Counted from the first letter of the stretch, positions 7,697 through 15,905 are shown. The stretch is 64,000 bases of DNA from Pseudomonas sp. R28(2017) (GCF_002112505.1 NZ_NEHW01000004.1:62001-126000), one strand, 5' to 3'. The notes: generated from the letters alone by a model not told the origin. A program made the numbers and translations.

Positions 7697-8554
7697 ATGC
7701 TCAAACACTGGCCACCGCTCAACGCGCTCAGGGGTTTTGAAGCCGCCGCGCGGCTTGGCAGCTTCCACAAGGCCGCCGAAGCACTGAACCTCACCCAGTC
7801 GGCGATCAGCCAGCAGATTCGCAGCCTGGAAACCTACCTGGAACAGCCACTGTTCCACCGCAGTGGCCGCAGCGTCAGCCTGACCGATGCCGGGCATGAC
7901 CTGCTCAGCACCACGCAGTCGCTGCTGCAGCACCTGGCGGTCGGCATCCGTCGCCTGGACCAGTACCGCAAGCCCAATCAACTGGTGGTCAACACCAGCC
8001 CGGCGTTCGCCCGGCACTGGTTGCTGCCGCGCCTGGCCGATTTCCATCAGCGTTGCCCGCAGGTCGATCTGTGGCTGTTCACCAGCTTCGAGGTCCCGGA
8101 CATGGCCAGCGAAACCATTGACCTGGCCATCCGTGACGACCTCAGTGCCCAGGCCGAGTGCAGCTTTACCGTGCTGCACCAGGACACGCTGTACCCCGCC
8201 TGCCACCCTTCGTTGCTGCAAGCCCCCGAGCAACTGCGCACCACCCTGCACGGCGAGCGCGAAATGGACTGGAGCCATTGGCAGCTGGAAGGCGGCGAGG
8301 ATGTGGGGCAGCAGGGCAAGGGGCTGAATTTTTCCGACCCTGGGCTGTTGCTGGATGCCGCGAGCGAGGGGCTGGGCGTTGCCCTGGTCAGCCAGTTGCT
8401 GGCGCAGCGGGCGGTGGAAGAAGGGCGCCTGCAGGCGCTGTCTGCGCAACGGGTGCGTGGGCCGGCCTGGGCCTGCCTGGTACACCGGGACAGCCAGGAC
8501 GATCCGCTGGCCCGGCAGTTTCTGGGTTGGCTGCGCAGTGAGTTGCAGCCATGA
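7697..8554 (+). CDS. LysR-family regulator of the agmatine operon
   Basis: A 285-residue LysR-type transcription factor. The winged helix-turn-helix covers about residues 1-60 (LNALRGFEAAARLGSFHKAA, then LNLTQSAISQQIRSLE). The effector domain has the GcvA-like segments PLFHRSGRSVSLTDAG and RHWLLPRLADFHQRCP. It is divergent from aguA with 135 bp between, the standard arrangement for a LysR regulator and its target. The inducer is probably agmatine or N-carbamoylputrescine by context; this is inference. The agu operons I recall from P. aeruginosa use a different regulator family for the primary locus, so this LysR may be particular to this copy. Confidence 0.85.
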   Translation: MLKHWPPLNALRGFEAAARLGSFHKAAEALNLTQSAISQQIRSLETYLEQPLFHRSGRSVSLTDAGHDLLSTTQSLLQHLAVGIRRLDQYRKPNQLVVNTSPAFARHWLLPRLADFHQRCPQVDLWLFTSFEVPDMASETIDLAIRDDLSAQAECSFTVLHQDTLYPACHPSLLQAPEQLRTTLHGEREMDWSHWQLEGGEDVGQQGKGLNFSDPGLLLDAASEGLGVALVSQLLAQRAVEEGRLQALSAQRVRGPAWACLVHRDSQDDPLARQFLGWLRSELQP

Positions 8555-8683
8555 CCGGCGTTTGAATCCCCTCAAACACCCCGTAATATGTGTCGGATAA
8601 CCTGCGGGGGTAGTCTCACCCTCTGATCAATCGGAATCGCCCCTGCGGCGTTTCCCCGGCATAAACCTGACGAGGTACAGACA

Positions 8684-9895
8684 TTGGCCATCATTCATCC
8701 TAAGGTTCGCGGTTTCATCTGCACCACGACTCACCCGAAGGGCTGCGAGCTCAACGTCCGTGACCAGATCGAAGCCACCCGCAAGCTGGGCGTGCGCGAG
8801 GATGGCCCGAAGAAGGTCCTGGTCATCGGCGCCTCCAGCGGCTACGGCCTGGCAGCCCGCATCACTGCGGCCTTCGGCTTCAAGGCCGACACCCTGGGCG
8901 TGTTCTTCGAAAAGCCAGGCACCGAAACCAAGGCCGGTACCGCCGGCTGGTACAACGCTGCCGCCTTCGACAAGTTCGCCAAGGCCGAGGGCCTGTACAG
9001 CAAGTCGATCAATGGTGACGCCTTCTCCGACGAAGCCCGCGCCAAGGTCATCGAACTGATCAAGAACGAAATGGGCGGCAAGGTCGACCTGGTCATCTAC
9101 TCGCTGGCTTCGCCCGTGCGCAAGCTGCCGCAGACTGGTGAACTGATCCGTTCCGCACTGAAGCCGATCGGCCAGCCGTACAAGTCGACTGCCATCGACA
9201 CCAACAAGGACACCATCATCGAGGCCAGCATCGAGCCGGCCACCGAGCAGGAAATCGCCGACACCGTCACCGTCATGGGCGGCCAGGACTGGCAGCTGTG
9301 GATCGATGCCCTGGCTGGCGCCGACGTGCTGGCCGAAGGCGCACGCACCGTGGCCTTCAGCTACATCGGCACCGAGATCACCTGGCCGATCTACTGGCAC
9401 GGCGCCCTGGGCCAGGCCAAGCAGGACCTGGACGAAACCGCGCTGCGCCTGGACAAGAAACTGGCCGGTGAAGTGAAGGGCGGCGCCAACGTGGCGGTGC
9501 TGAAGTCGGTGGTCACCCAGGCCAGCTCGGCCATCCCGGTGATGCCGCTGTACCTGTCGATGGTCTTCAAGATCATGCAGGAAAAAGGCGTTCACGAAGG
9601 CACCCAGGACCAACTGGACCGCATGTTCCGTGACCGCATGTACCGCGCCGATGGCGCCCCGGCCGAAGTGGACGAAAAAGCCCGCCTGCGCCTGGACGAC
9701 TGGGAACTGCGCGACGACGTGCAGGACGCGTGCAAGGCCATGTGGCCACAAGTGACCACCGAGAACCTGTTCGAACTGACCGACTACGCCGGTTACAAGA
9801 AGCAGTTCCTCAACCTGTTCGGCTTCGAGCGCGCTGACGTCAACTACGACGAAGACGTGGCCACCGATGTGAAGTTCGACTGCATCGAGCTGTAA
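8684..9895 (+). CDS. fabV: Trans-2-enoyl-ACP/CoA reductase FabV
   Basis: A 403-residue NADH-dependent enoyl reductase, the last step of the fatty acid elongation cycle, cytosolic. FabV enzymes differ from FabI by a longer chain and by the spacing Y-X8-K; here Y237 and K246 ([10 protein letters not shown]) fit exactly. [16 protein letters not shown] at about 45-60 is the nucleotide-binding motif. FabV is known to make pseudomonads tolerant to triclosan. The start is TTG, with GAGG about nine bases upstream, which begins the family's usual [13 protein letters not shown]. Transcription ends at a strong terminator 14 bases after the stop. Confidence 0.96.
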   Translation: MAIIHPKVRGFICTTTHPKGCELNVRDQIEATRKLGVREDGPKKVLVIGASSGYGLAARITAAFGFKADTLGVFFEKPGTETKAGTAGWYNAAAFDKFAKAEGLYSKSINGDAFSDEARAKVIELIKNEMGGKVDLVIYSLASPVRKLPQTGELIRSALKPIGQPYKSTAIDTNKDTIIEASIEPATEQEIADTVTVMGGQDWQLWIDALAGADVLAEGARTVAFSYIGTEITWPIYWHGALGQAKQDLDETALRLDKKLAGEVKGGANVAVLKSVVTQASSAIPVMPLYLSMVFKIMQEKGVHEGTQDQLDRMFRDRMYRADGAPAEVDEKARLRLDDWELRDDVQDACKAMWPQVTTENLFELTDYAGYKKQFLNLFGFERADVNYDEDVATDVKFDCIEL

Positions 9896-9908
9896 GTCGA
9901 GGTAAAAG

Positions 9909-9939
9909 ATGGGGGCCGATACAGGCCCCCATTTTTTTT
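9909..9939 (+). terminator. Rho-independent terminator after fabV
   Basis: Stem ATGGGGGCC (9909-9917), loop GATACA, complementary arm GGCCCCCAT (9924-9932), followed by eight T. This is a textbook intrinsic terminator on the plus strand. Confidence 0.92.
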
Positions 9940-9973
9940 GCTAGTTTTGGCGCACAACAACAGGAAGTGCGCC

Positions 9974-10888
9974 ATGAGCAGCCTCACCCAACCCGCCACC
10001 GTCTTTCGCCAGGCCACTGCCGACGGCTACAGCCTCGGCGGCTTCTGCTGGCGTCACGCCCAAGCCGACACCCGGCGCCCGCTGGTGATCATCAATGCGG
10101 CCACTTCGGTGCGCTGCCGCTACTACTCGCGCTTTGCCGACTACCTGTTCGCCCAGGGTTGCGATGTGCTGACCTACGACTATCGCGGTATTGGTGAGTC
10201 GCGCCCGCGCCCGCGCTCGCTGCGCGGCTTCCAGGCTTCGTGGAGCGATTGGGGCAGGCTGGATTTCGAAGCCATGCTGGCGCACGCCGCCGAGCATTTT
10301 CCCGGCCAGCCGGTGGACGTGGTGGGCCACAGTTTCGGTGGCTGCGCCGTGGGCCTGGCACCCTCGGCCGGGCAGATTCGGCGAGTGGTGATGGTCGGCG
10401 CGCAGTTCGCCTACTGGCGCGACTATGCCGCCGATCAGCGCTGGCGGCTGTTCGGCAAGTGGCATGTGGTAATGCCGCTGCTGACCCGCGCCTTCGGTTA
10501 CTTCCCCGGCAAGCGCCTGGGTTGGCTGGAAGATACCCCGGCCGGTGTCGTGCGTGACTGGACCACGCGCACGCCGCGCTATGAGCAGCGCCCGAGCGGG
10601 CGCGGCCTGTCGGCACTGCCATTCGCCCAGGTGCAAGCTGCAACCTTGGCCATCAGCCTGACGGACGATCCGTTCGGCACGGTGGCGGCGACCGAGCGTT
10701 TGTTGGGGTATCTGCCAGCGGCGCAGCGGCAGCATTTGCGGATTGCGCCTGTGGATATCTCGGTTGATGAGATTGGCCATTTCGCATTTTTCCATGACCG
10801 CTTTCGCGAAAGCCTGTGGCCGATTGCGTTGCAGTGGTTGCAGGAGGGGGGATTGGAGGGCGGGGAGCCCGGAAGGATCATGAGCTGA
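9974..10888 (+). CDS. Alpha/beta hydrolase (serine type)
   Basis: A 304-residue cytosolic alpha/beta-hydrolase fold protein. The nucleophile elbow GHSFGG (about residue 105) carries the serine; ATSVRCRYYSRFADYL and TYDYRGIGESRPR are the strands around the oxyanion hole, and ISVDEIGHFAFF supplies a candidate catalytic histidine near the C-terminus. The family resembles esterase/YheT-like predicted hydrolases; the substrate is unknown. The start at 9974 has AGGAAG nine bases upstream; a more upstream methionine would lie inside the fabV terminator. Likely monocistronic, followed by a degenerate REP pair. Confidence 0.85.
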   Translation: MSSLTQPATVFRQATADGYSLGGFCWRHAQADTRRPLVIINAATSVRCRYYSRFADYLFAQGCDVLTYDYRGIGESRPRPRSLRGFQASWSDWGRLDFEAMLAHAAEHFPGQPVDVVGHSFGGCAVGLAPSAGQIRRVVMVGAQFAYWRDYAADQRWRLFGKWHVVMPLLTRAFGYFPGKRLGWLEDTPAGVVRDWTTRTPRYEQRPSGRGLSALPFAQVQAATLAISLTDDPFGTVAATERLLGYLPAAQRQHLRIAPVDISVDEIGHFAFFHDRFRESLWPIALQWLQEGGLEGGEPGRIMS

Positions 10889-10898
10889 TGCTGCCTGC

Positions 10899-11007
10899 AC
10901 CGGCCTCATCGCCGGCAAGCGGGCTCTCACAAGTATGGCGCAGGGCTCAGGTTCCATGCGTTCGGTGTGGGAGCTGGCTTGCCGGCGATAGGGCTGCGAA
11001 GCAGCCC
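10899..11007. repeat. Diverged REP pair with GGGCTGC hairpin
   Basis: Two REP-like arms face each other: one at about 10899-10931 (CGGCCTCATCGCCGGCAAGC) and the reverse type at about 10966-10993. Directly after is a perfect hairpin, GGGCTGC-GAA-GCAGCCC at 10991-11007. Both arms carry GCCGGC in place of the usual GCGGGC core. It separates two convergent genes and may act as a 3'-end structure. Confidence 0.75.
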
Positions 11008-11015
11008 CAGCAATC

Positions 11016-11357
11016 TCAAGCGTTGCGCGAAAGCGGCAGCTCGGCGAACTTCACACTGGCCAGCCCGTGCTTGATCAGCGCACGGATGTTGCCATGGTCA
11101 CTGCCCTCAGGCGTGGCCAGCACGTCGCGGTAGTGCTCGCCGAAGGCCAGCAGCGCTTCTTGGTCGCTCAGGCCTTCGAGCAGGGCCAGGCCCAGGGTCT
11201 TGCACGAGCCTTCGTTCTGCCCGGCAGCATTCTCCACGCCACCGTTGTGGAAGGCCTGGGGCTGGTAGCTGTAGTTGCCGGCGATGAATGCCAGGGTGTC
11301 GGCGAAGAGGTGTTGGCCGCTGGCCAGGCTGCTGCGCAGGGTGTTCAGGTCAGTCAC
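11016..11357 (-). CDS. HopJ-family small protein
   Basis: A 113-residue protein of the HopJ family, named after a Pseudomonas syringae type III effector but widespread in bacteria without such secretion. Recognisable segments are SGQHLFADTLAFI, YSYQPQAFHNGG, ENAAGQNEGSCKTL and HGNIRALIKHGL. It has no signal peptide and no secretion genes are nearby, so a housekeeping role is likely; the function is not known. The start is GTG, preceded by AAGGAAAA, and overlaps the upstream DUF1244 gene by eight bases, so the two are translationally coupled. Confidence 0.85.
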   Translation of the reverse strand: MTDLNTLRSSLASGQHLFADTLAFIAGNYSYQPQAFHNGGVENAAGQNEGSCKTLGLALLEGLSDQEALLAFGEHYRDVLATPEGSDHGNIRALIKHGLASVKFAELPLSRNA

Positions 11358-11646
11358 GAGGTTTTCCTTGTTCAAACGCCGCTTGCTGCTCGGCGCTGGC
11401 TTCTTTCTGGTATTGGGCTTTCCACTCGGCGTAGGGCATGCCGTACACCGCTTCGCGGGCGTCATCCAGGCTGATGTCGACCTGGCGCTCGTCAGCGGCG
11501 GCCTTGTACCACTTGGACAGGCAGTTGCGGCAGAAGCCGGAGAGGTTCATCAGGTCGATGTTCTGCACGTCGGTGCGTTTCTGCAGGTGTTCGACCAGGC
11601 GCCGGAACGCGGCGGCTTCAAGTTCGAGCTGTTGTTGCTCAGTCAT
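11350..11646 (-). CDS. DUF1244 domain protein
   Basis: A 98-residue protein of the DUF1244 family. The family core is visible: FRRLVEHLQKRTDVQNID, then NLSGFCRNCLSKWY with two cysteines (CRNC), and EAVYGMPYAEWKAQYQ. The CxxC-like pair suggests metal or redox binding, but no function is established. It is the middle gene of a minus-strand run folM, DUF1244, HopJ with gaps or overlaps of only a few bases, which suggests one transcript. Confidence 0.88.
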   Translation of the reverse strand: MTEQQQLELEAAAFRRLVEHLQKRTDVQNIDLMNLSGFCRNCLSKWYKAAADERQVDISLDDAREAVYGMPYAEWKAQYQKEASAEQQAAFEQGKPRD

Positions 11647-11655
11647 GGCAGTCTC

Positions 11656-12348
11656 TCAGATCATGCGGTTCTTCAGGTGGCGGCCACCGTTGATGACCAC
11701 CTGGCTGCCGGTGCTGTACTGGCTGGCGAGCAGGTATTTCACCGTCTCGATCAGTGGCCCGGCGCCGGGTTCGAATTCCAGCAGGGCCTTTTTAAGGGTC
11801 TGCTGGCGATAGGCCTCGTCACCGCCTTCCTTGAGGATCAGCAGGCCTGGCAGGATACCGTTGACGTGCACCTTCGGCGCGTACTTTTCGGCGAATGACA
11901 GCACCATGTTCTGCAGCGCGGCCTTGGTCGCGGCGTAGCCGATGTGGCCTTTGCTGCCGCGCGAGGACGTTTCGTCGCAGATGTGGATGATGTCGGCCTT
12001 GTCGACCTTGTTCAGCAGCTCGCCGAGGGCCAGGTTGAGGTGGTACGGCGCTTCGACGTGCAGGCGGAACATGGTCTCGAGGTTGTCCAGGTCATCGTCG
12101 AGCCACAGCGAGGCGTTGTGGATGATAGCGCGCAGGCCGTCGTAGTTGCGCTGCAGGTGGTCGATCAACGCTTCACGGTCGGCTCTGCGGCAGAGGTCGG
12201 CCTGGAACTGCACGATGTTCGGATGCGCGGCCTGCGGCTGGCGGCTGCGGCTGGCACTGACTACCGTATGGCCGGCCTGAGCCAGTTCGAGGGCCAGGGC
12301 CAGCCCGACGCGCTGGCTGGCGCCGGTGACGAGAATTGGGCTGTTCAT
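11656..12348 (-). CDS. folM: Dihydromonapterin reductase FolM
   Basis: A 230-residue short-chain dehydrogenase. FolM reduces dihydromonapterin to tetrahydromonapterin, the pterin cofactor of phenylalanine hydroxylase in pseudomonads, and has weak dihydrofolate reductase activity. Seen: an N-terminal VTGASQRVG cofactor motif with the arginine of NADPH users, IIHNASLW in place of NNAG, and the catalytic YAATK. The N-terminal methionine (MNSPILV) begins the Rossmann fold directly. A link with aromatic amino acid breakdown fits the homogentisate genes about 9 kb away. It is nine bases upstream of DUF1244 on the same strand. Confidence 0.85.
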   Translation of the reverse strand: MNSPILVTGASQRVGLALALELAQAGHTVVSASRSRQPQAAHPNIVQFQADLCRRADREALIDHLQRNYDGLRAIIHNASLWLDDDLDNLETMFRLHVEAPYHLNLALGELLNKVDKADIIHICDETSSRGSKGHIGYAATKAALQNMVLSFAEKYAPKVHVNGILPGLLILKEGGDEAYRQQTLKKALLEFEPGAGPLIETVKYLLASQYSTGSQVVINGGRHLKNRMI

Positions 12349-12424
12349 GTGCGGGCGGTCAACTTGTCTGTCCTGTCGTTGCCGCCCAGCATACCTTAAG
12401 CGTTTTCCTGTTGTACGGCTTGCC

Positions 12425-12985
12425 TCAGCGGCTGCGCAGAACCGGGCTGGCACTGGGCGTGGCGTGCAGCCAGTTGGCCAGCAGGCGGGTGGACAGCGGG
12501 ATGAACAGATAGACCATGACCGGGGTCAGGGCCAGCGTGCTGAGCATGACCCGGGGCAGCAGCTCGAGCGTCGCGAGCCAATGCCCGAACACGACGTTGA
12601 ACAGCAGCGAGACCGGGAAGAAGGCCACCCAGATGGCCACCGCCTGCTTCCAACGTGGCGGTTTTTGCACCATGTTGGTGCCAAACCAGTCATCAATACC
12701 GCTGACGCGCCTCTCTTTGGGGCGTTCGAACAGACCATTACCGCGAGCCAGCCAGGCCCGGCGCGAGGCGGAATGCTCCCAGGCGTGCAGGGTGGGCTCG
12801 TCGCTAAAGCGGAAAATGATCTGGAACTCATCGCTGTCGCGGGGCGGGGCGAGGATGCCCGAGCCGAGGTAGCCGGGGAAGTCGGTAGCCAGCTGCTCGC
12901 CTTCATGGAGCCAGGCCAGCAGGTCCTGGTAGCGCCCATGGGCGGCGCGGCGCGACACCATCAGGGTGACGGGTGGGGTAGACAT
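12425..12985 (-). CDS. Antibiotic biosynthesis monooxygenase-like membrane protein
   Basis: A 186-residue protein in two parts. Residues 1-90 resemble an ABM ferredoxin-like fold (VTLMVSRRAAHGRYQDLLAWL, FQIIFRFSDEPTLHAWE). The remainder holds two membrane helices (about 118-140 and 150-170, the second in LALTPVMVYLFIPLSTRLL). The combination is a known pseudomonad family of unknown role; quinone or heme-related chemistry is only a guess from the fold. The start has AGGAGAT at good spacing. It diverges from the LitR-like regulator, so it may be one of that regulator's targets. Confidence 0.8.
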   Translation of the reverse strand: MSTPPVTLMVSRRAAHGRYQDLLAWLHEGEQLATDFPGYLGSGILAPPRDSDEFQIIFRFSDEPTLHAWEHSASRRAWLARGNGLFERPKERRVSGIDDWFGTNMVQKPPRWKQAVAIWVAFFPVSLLFNVVFGHWLATLELLPRVMLSTLALTPVMVYLFIPLSTRLLANWLHATPSASPVLRSR

Positions 12986-13090
12986 CGTGTATCTCCTGGC
13001 GACGGGGCTGGCGGGTAGCCGGCCCCTTGGCTGCGTTGCCCGGGGTGGTGGGCAACGGCTGCGGGCATGCAAGAATCGGGCGCGAAACAG

Positions 13091-13123
13091 CATCGTCCTG
13101 ACGATGCAGCCTTAACAATTGTT
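13091..13123. promoter_or_regulatory. Dyads in the ABM-LitR divergent intergenic region
   Basis: Two symmetric elements lie between the divergent genes: CATCGT-CCTG-ACGATG at 13091-13106 and the perfect palindrome AACAATTGTT at 13114-13123. A TATAGT at 13149-13154 could be the -10 of the rightward gene. They are plausible operators for the MerR-like regulator, but this is based on symmetry and position only. Confidence 0.35.
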
Positions 13124-13204
13124 CGCAAACGGTTGCTGGCTTGCGGCCTATAGTGTCGTAGTAGAATGACTGTTCAACTTCCGCACACAGGTTACTCAGT
13201 GCAG

Positions 13205-14137
13205 ATGAGCAAACAGGGACGTGACTCGGCCATCGAGGCGGGCCTGCAACATCAGGATCTGTTCCCTATCCGTGAGGTATCCCGCCTGACCGGCGTCAAC
13301 GCTGTGACCTTGCGCGCCTGGGAGCGCCGCTACGGGCTGATCCAGCCCACACGCACCGACAGTGGCCACCGGCTGTATTCCCAGGCAGATATCGACGACA
13401 TCCGGCGCATTCTCGGCTGGCTCGAACGCGGCGTGGCCGTGAGCAAGGTCGGCAGCATCCTGGCCCGGGGCCAGATGCTCACCCAGGGGGCGGTGCTGGC
13501 TGATTGCACGGCACGCTGGCAAGCCCAGGTGCGCGAGGCGGTGCATCGTTTCGATGCCGTGGCCCTGGATGGCCTGTTCGACCAGGTGTTTGCCGCACTT
13601 AGCCAGGACCAGGTATTCAGTGAAGTGTTCATGCCCGTCTGGCACGACCTGGCGGCGGGGCAGGGGGCGTTTGGCCTGGCCAGTGAATGGCTGTTCCTTG
13701 ACCAGTTTCTGCGCGGCCGGGTGTTTGCGCGCTTGCAGCTCGTTCGTCTGCGGCGTGGCCATAACGTATTGCTGGCGCCGCTGCCCGGGCCATGCCTTGA
13801 GCTGGACCTGCTGGTGACCGGCTTGCTGTTGGCCAGCGATGAAGTGGGTGTGCGCCTGCTCATGCCCGGGCAGGCGCTGGACGAGTTGCCACTGGTGTGT
13901 GAGCGGCTCAGGCCGGATGCGCTGGTGCTGTTTGCCAATCACCCGCCGGGTGGTGGGCTGGGCAAGCGCCTGACGCGCCTGGCGGCAGGGCTGCAGTGCC
14001 CGTTGCTGCTGGCCGGCGAAGCGGCTGAAGGTGCCCAGGATGGCCTGGCGGGGAGCCCGGTGGCATGCCTGGGTGCAGAGGTCGAGCTGATGCGGCGGCG
14101 CTTGCGCCAGTACCTTGCCGGTCAGCTCGATACCTGA
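13205..14137 (+). CDS. MerR-family CarH/LitR-like regulator, B12-independent (class II)
   Basis: A 310-residue regulator with a MerR winged helix at about 20-70 (FPIREVSRLTGVNAVTLRAWERR split around the turn, then SGHRLYSQADID). The C-terminal part follows the layout of CarH/LitR photoregulators, but the cobalamin motif D-x-H-x-x-G is missing: the corresponding stretch is LASDEVGVRLLMPG. It thus belongs with the B12-free class II LitR proteins known in P. putida, which work together with LOV photoreceptors. A LOV protein lies 0.7 kb downstream. The start is uncertain: an ATG at 13166 adds 13 residues but sits next to the presumed -10. The stop overlaps the convergent PilZ gene by 16 bases. 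Confidence 0.82.
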   Translation: MSKQGRDSAIEAGLQHQDLFPIREVSRLTGVNAVTLRAWERRYGLIQPTRTDSGHRLYSQADIDDIRRILGWLERGVAVSKVGSILARGQMLTQGAVLADCTARWQAQVREAVHRFDAVALDGLFDQVFAALSQDQVFSEVFMPVWHDLAAGQGAFGLASEWLFLDQFLRGRVFARLQLVRLRRGHNVLLAPLPGPCLELDLLVTGLLLASDEVGVRLLMPGQALDELPLVCERLRPDALVLFANHPPGGGLGKRLTRLAAGLQCPLLLAGEAAEGAQDGLAGSPVACLGAEVELMRRRLRQYLAGQLDT

Positions 14138-14742
14138 TCGTGCAGCTCTGGGTGGGCCTGGCGATGGGCCTGGAGGATGTATTCGCGCAGCCGGTCGATT
14201 TCGCCTGCGGGGCTGCGGCTCAGGTCGTAGGCGGCCAGGTCCGAGCCAATGCGCCGACGCAGCCGGCCATGCAGGCCGATAGGGCTGATGCCCTCCGGGG
14301 CGAAATGCAGGTCGAAACGTGAAGGGGCCTTGGCCGGGCCGCGTACCTCGAGCAACGCGCCCTTGAACGAAATGTCCCTGACCAGCAGGCCGCTGGCCTT
14401 GCCCTGGGCATCCAGCAGTGCGCTGGGCTGCTCCATCGACAGGCGCCAGGGGCGCAGCATGGGGCCATCGTCTTCGTAGATTTCCGGTGAGCCGATCTGC
14501 AGGTGCACAGCGTGGAACTCGTCTTCCACCAGCTGCAGCGGGAAGCTGATCTGCTGGTTGTTGAACTGTGCCTGCAGGGTAACCTGCTCGTTGGCCACCA
14601 GGCGGGCGAGCAGGGACTGGATACGGCGGTCGCCATTGACCAGCAGGCTCGACATGGGGTCGGCCAGGTTCAATTGCGGGGAATGCTGCATGTCCTGGAT
14701 GAAATCCAGTTCGTCCTGAGTCAGGAGCGCGTCTGCTTGCAT
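14122..14742 (-). CDS. PilZ-like c-di-GMP effector
   Basis: A 206-residue cytosolic protein. An N-terminal YcgR-like region (about 30-100: SLLARLVANEQVTLQAQF and FPLQLVEDEFHAVHL) precedes a PilZ-type barrel with VRDISFKGALLEV (D-x-S-x-x-G) and GRLRRRIG. The arginine part of the c-di-GMP motif is weaker (LRPWRLSM) than the R-x-x-x-R consensus, so binding should be tested. It lies directly downstream of the LOV gene on the same strand, separated by a strong hairpin, which suggests a light to c-di-GMP or motility connection. A TTG at 14772 is an alternative start without a ribosome site. Confidence 0.72.
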   Translation of the reverse strand: MQADALLTQDELDFIQDMQHSPQLNLADPMSSLLVNGDRRIQSLLARLVANEQVTLQAQFNNQQISFPLQLVEDEFHAVHLQIGSPEIYEDDGPMLRPWRLSMEQPSALLDAQGKASGLLVRDISFKGALLEVRGPAKAPSRFDLHFAPEGISPIGLHGRLRRRIGSDLAAYDLSRSPAGEIDRLREYILQAHRQAHPELHDQVSS

Positions 14743-14802
14743 GATCGAACTCGGTGATGACGATTTCTTCAACGGGAATTGACCGTGCTCAGGACGCTTG
14801 GT

Positions 14803-15231
14803 TCAGGTACGTTCGTCGGGATTCCGACGAACGTGCATTTCTGCCAGCTCGCGCTCAAGTTCGACCTGGCGGCTGACGTCTTTCTGGATGCCGATGAAAT
14901 AGGTGCGCTGGTCGGCATCGTGCTTCACCGGGGTAATCGACAGTTCGTTCCAGAACGCGCTGCCATCCTTGCGGTAGTTGCGCAGCACTTCGCGGCAGGG
15001 ACGGCCTTCGGCCAGGGCCTTGCGAATGCGTGCCCGGCCCAGCTGATCGCGGTCGTCGGCCTGCAGGAAGCGGCAATCCTGATAGAGGATCTCGTCACGG
15101 CTGTAGCCGGTCAGGCGTTCGAAGGCCGCATTCACGTAGATCAGGATGGTGTCGTCACCTTCCTGCTCGGCGACCACGATCCCGTCGTTGGATGCGTCGA
15201 CCATCGATTGCAACAGCTGCGCGTTGATCAT
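14803..15231 (-). CDS. Short LOV-domain blue-light photoreceptor (PpSB1-LOV type)
   Basis: A 142-residue protein that is only a LOV domain with short helical caps and no effector domain. The photoactive cysteine is C53 in YQDCRFLQADD, the flavin-binding motif; NYRKDGSAFWNEL and GIQKDVSRQVELE are the following LOV strands and the C-terminal helix. It is nearly identical, as far as I recall, to PpSB1-LOV of P. putida, known for an exceptionally slow dark recovery. Blue light forms a cysteinyl-FMN adduct and changes dimer contacts. It shares the locus with a PilZ protein and a class II LitR regulator, and diverges from a flavodoxin gene. Confidence 0.94.
   Translation of the reverse strand: MINAQLLQSMVDASNDGIVVAEQEGDDTILIYVNAAFERLTGYSRDEILYQDCRFLQADDRDQLGRARIRKALAEGRPCREVLRNYRKDGSAFWNELSITPVKHDADQRTYFIGIQKDVSRQVELERELAEMHVRRNPDERT
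14809..14834. repeat. Perfect 11-bp-stem palindrome at the 3' end of the LOV gene
   Basis: ACGTTCGTCGG (14809-14819), loop GATT, and the exact complement (14824-14834). It lies within the last codons of the LOV reading frame (encoding roughly HVRRNPDER). No T run follows, so it is not a standard terminator; it could stabilise the LOV mRNA or limit read-through into the PilZ gene. Confidence 0.7.
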
Positions 15232-15335
15232 GTCCGGACCATGGGGTGATGAGGGGACTTTGGTAGAGGCGGCCTTTTGCCAGCGCTGGATGCTAGTATC
15301 CTACGTTTTCACTCAGTTTCGGAATCCTCTTCCTG

Positions 15336-15791
15336 ATGAAAGTCGCCATTATTTCCGGCTCGGTGTACGGCACCGCCGAAGAAGTCGCCCGTCATGCCGA
15401 GTCGTTGCTCAAGGCTGCAGGCTTTGAAGCCTGGCATGCTGCCCGCGCTACCCAGCAGGATCTGGAAGGTTTTGCCCCTGCAGCGTTGCTCGCCGTGACC
15501 TCGACCACCGGCATGGGTGAATTGCCGGATAACCTGATGCCGCTGTACAGCAGCATTCGCGACACCCTGCCAGCGGCCTGGCGTGGGCTGCCGGGCGCGG
15601 TGATTGCCCTGGGTGATTCGAGCTATGGCGATACGTATTGTGGCGGTGGTGAGCAGATGCGCGAGCTGTTTGCCGAACTGGGGGTACGGGAAGTGCTGCC
15701 GATGCTGAAGCTCGATGCCAGCGAGACCGTGACCCCAGAGGCTGATGCCGAGCCTTGGCTGGCAGAGCTTGTTCAAGTACTGAAAGCCTGA
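15336..15791 (+). CDS. Flavodoxin (MioC-like)
   Basis: A 151-residue FMN-binding electron carrier. The phosphate loop SGSVYGTAEEVA is at about 7-18, and ALGDSSYGDTYCGGGE at about 90-105 is the flavin-binding loop of short-chain MioC-type flavodoxins. It is cytosolic, likely donating electrons to a reductase such as biotin synthase or methionine synthase reactivation, but no partner gene is adjacent. It diverges from the LOV gene with 104 bp between. Transcription ends in a short dyad (AGCCTGA...TCAGGCT) and then a REP pair. Confidence 0.9.
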   Translation: MKVAIISGSVYGTAEEVARHAESLLKAAGFEAWHAARATQQDLEGFAPAALLAVTSTTGMGELPDNLMPLYSSIRDTLPAAWRGLPGAVIALGDSSYGDTYCGGGEQMRELFAELGVREVLPMLKLDASETVTPEADAEPWLAELVQVLKA

Positions 15792-15817
15792 GGTCTTTCT
15801 TCAGGCTGTACTGGCCT

Positions 15818-15905
15818 TTTCGCGGGCACGCCCGCTCCCACAGGGGTATCACTGCCCTCAGGCCCGGTGTGGGAGCGGGCTTGCCCGCGAAGAGGCCGGT
15901 GCAGG
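15818..15905. repeat. REP inverted pair
   Basis: Two P. putida-type REP elements face each other: GGCCTTTTCGCGGGCACGCC with CTCCCACAGG, then after about 22 bases TGTGGGAGCGGGCTTGCCCG with AAGAGGCCGG. The pair lies between the convergent flavodoxin and LysR genes. The left arm has CACG in place of CAAG at the stem loop. Confidence 0.92.
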
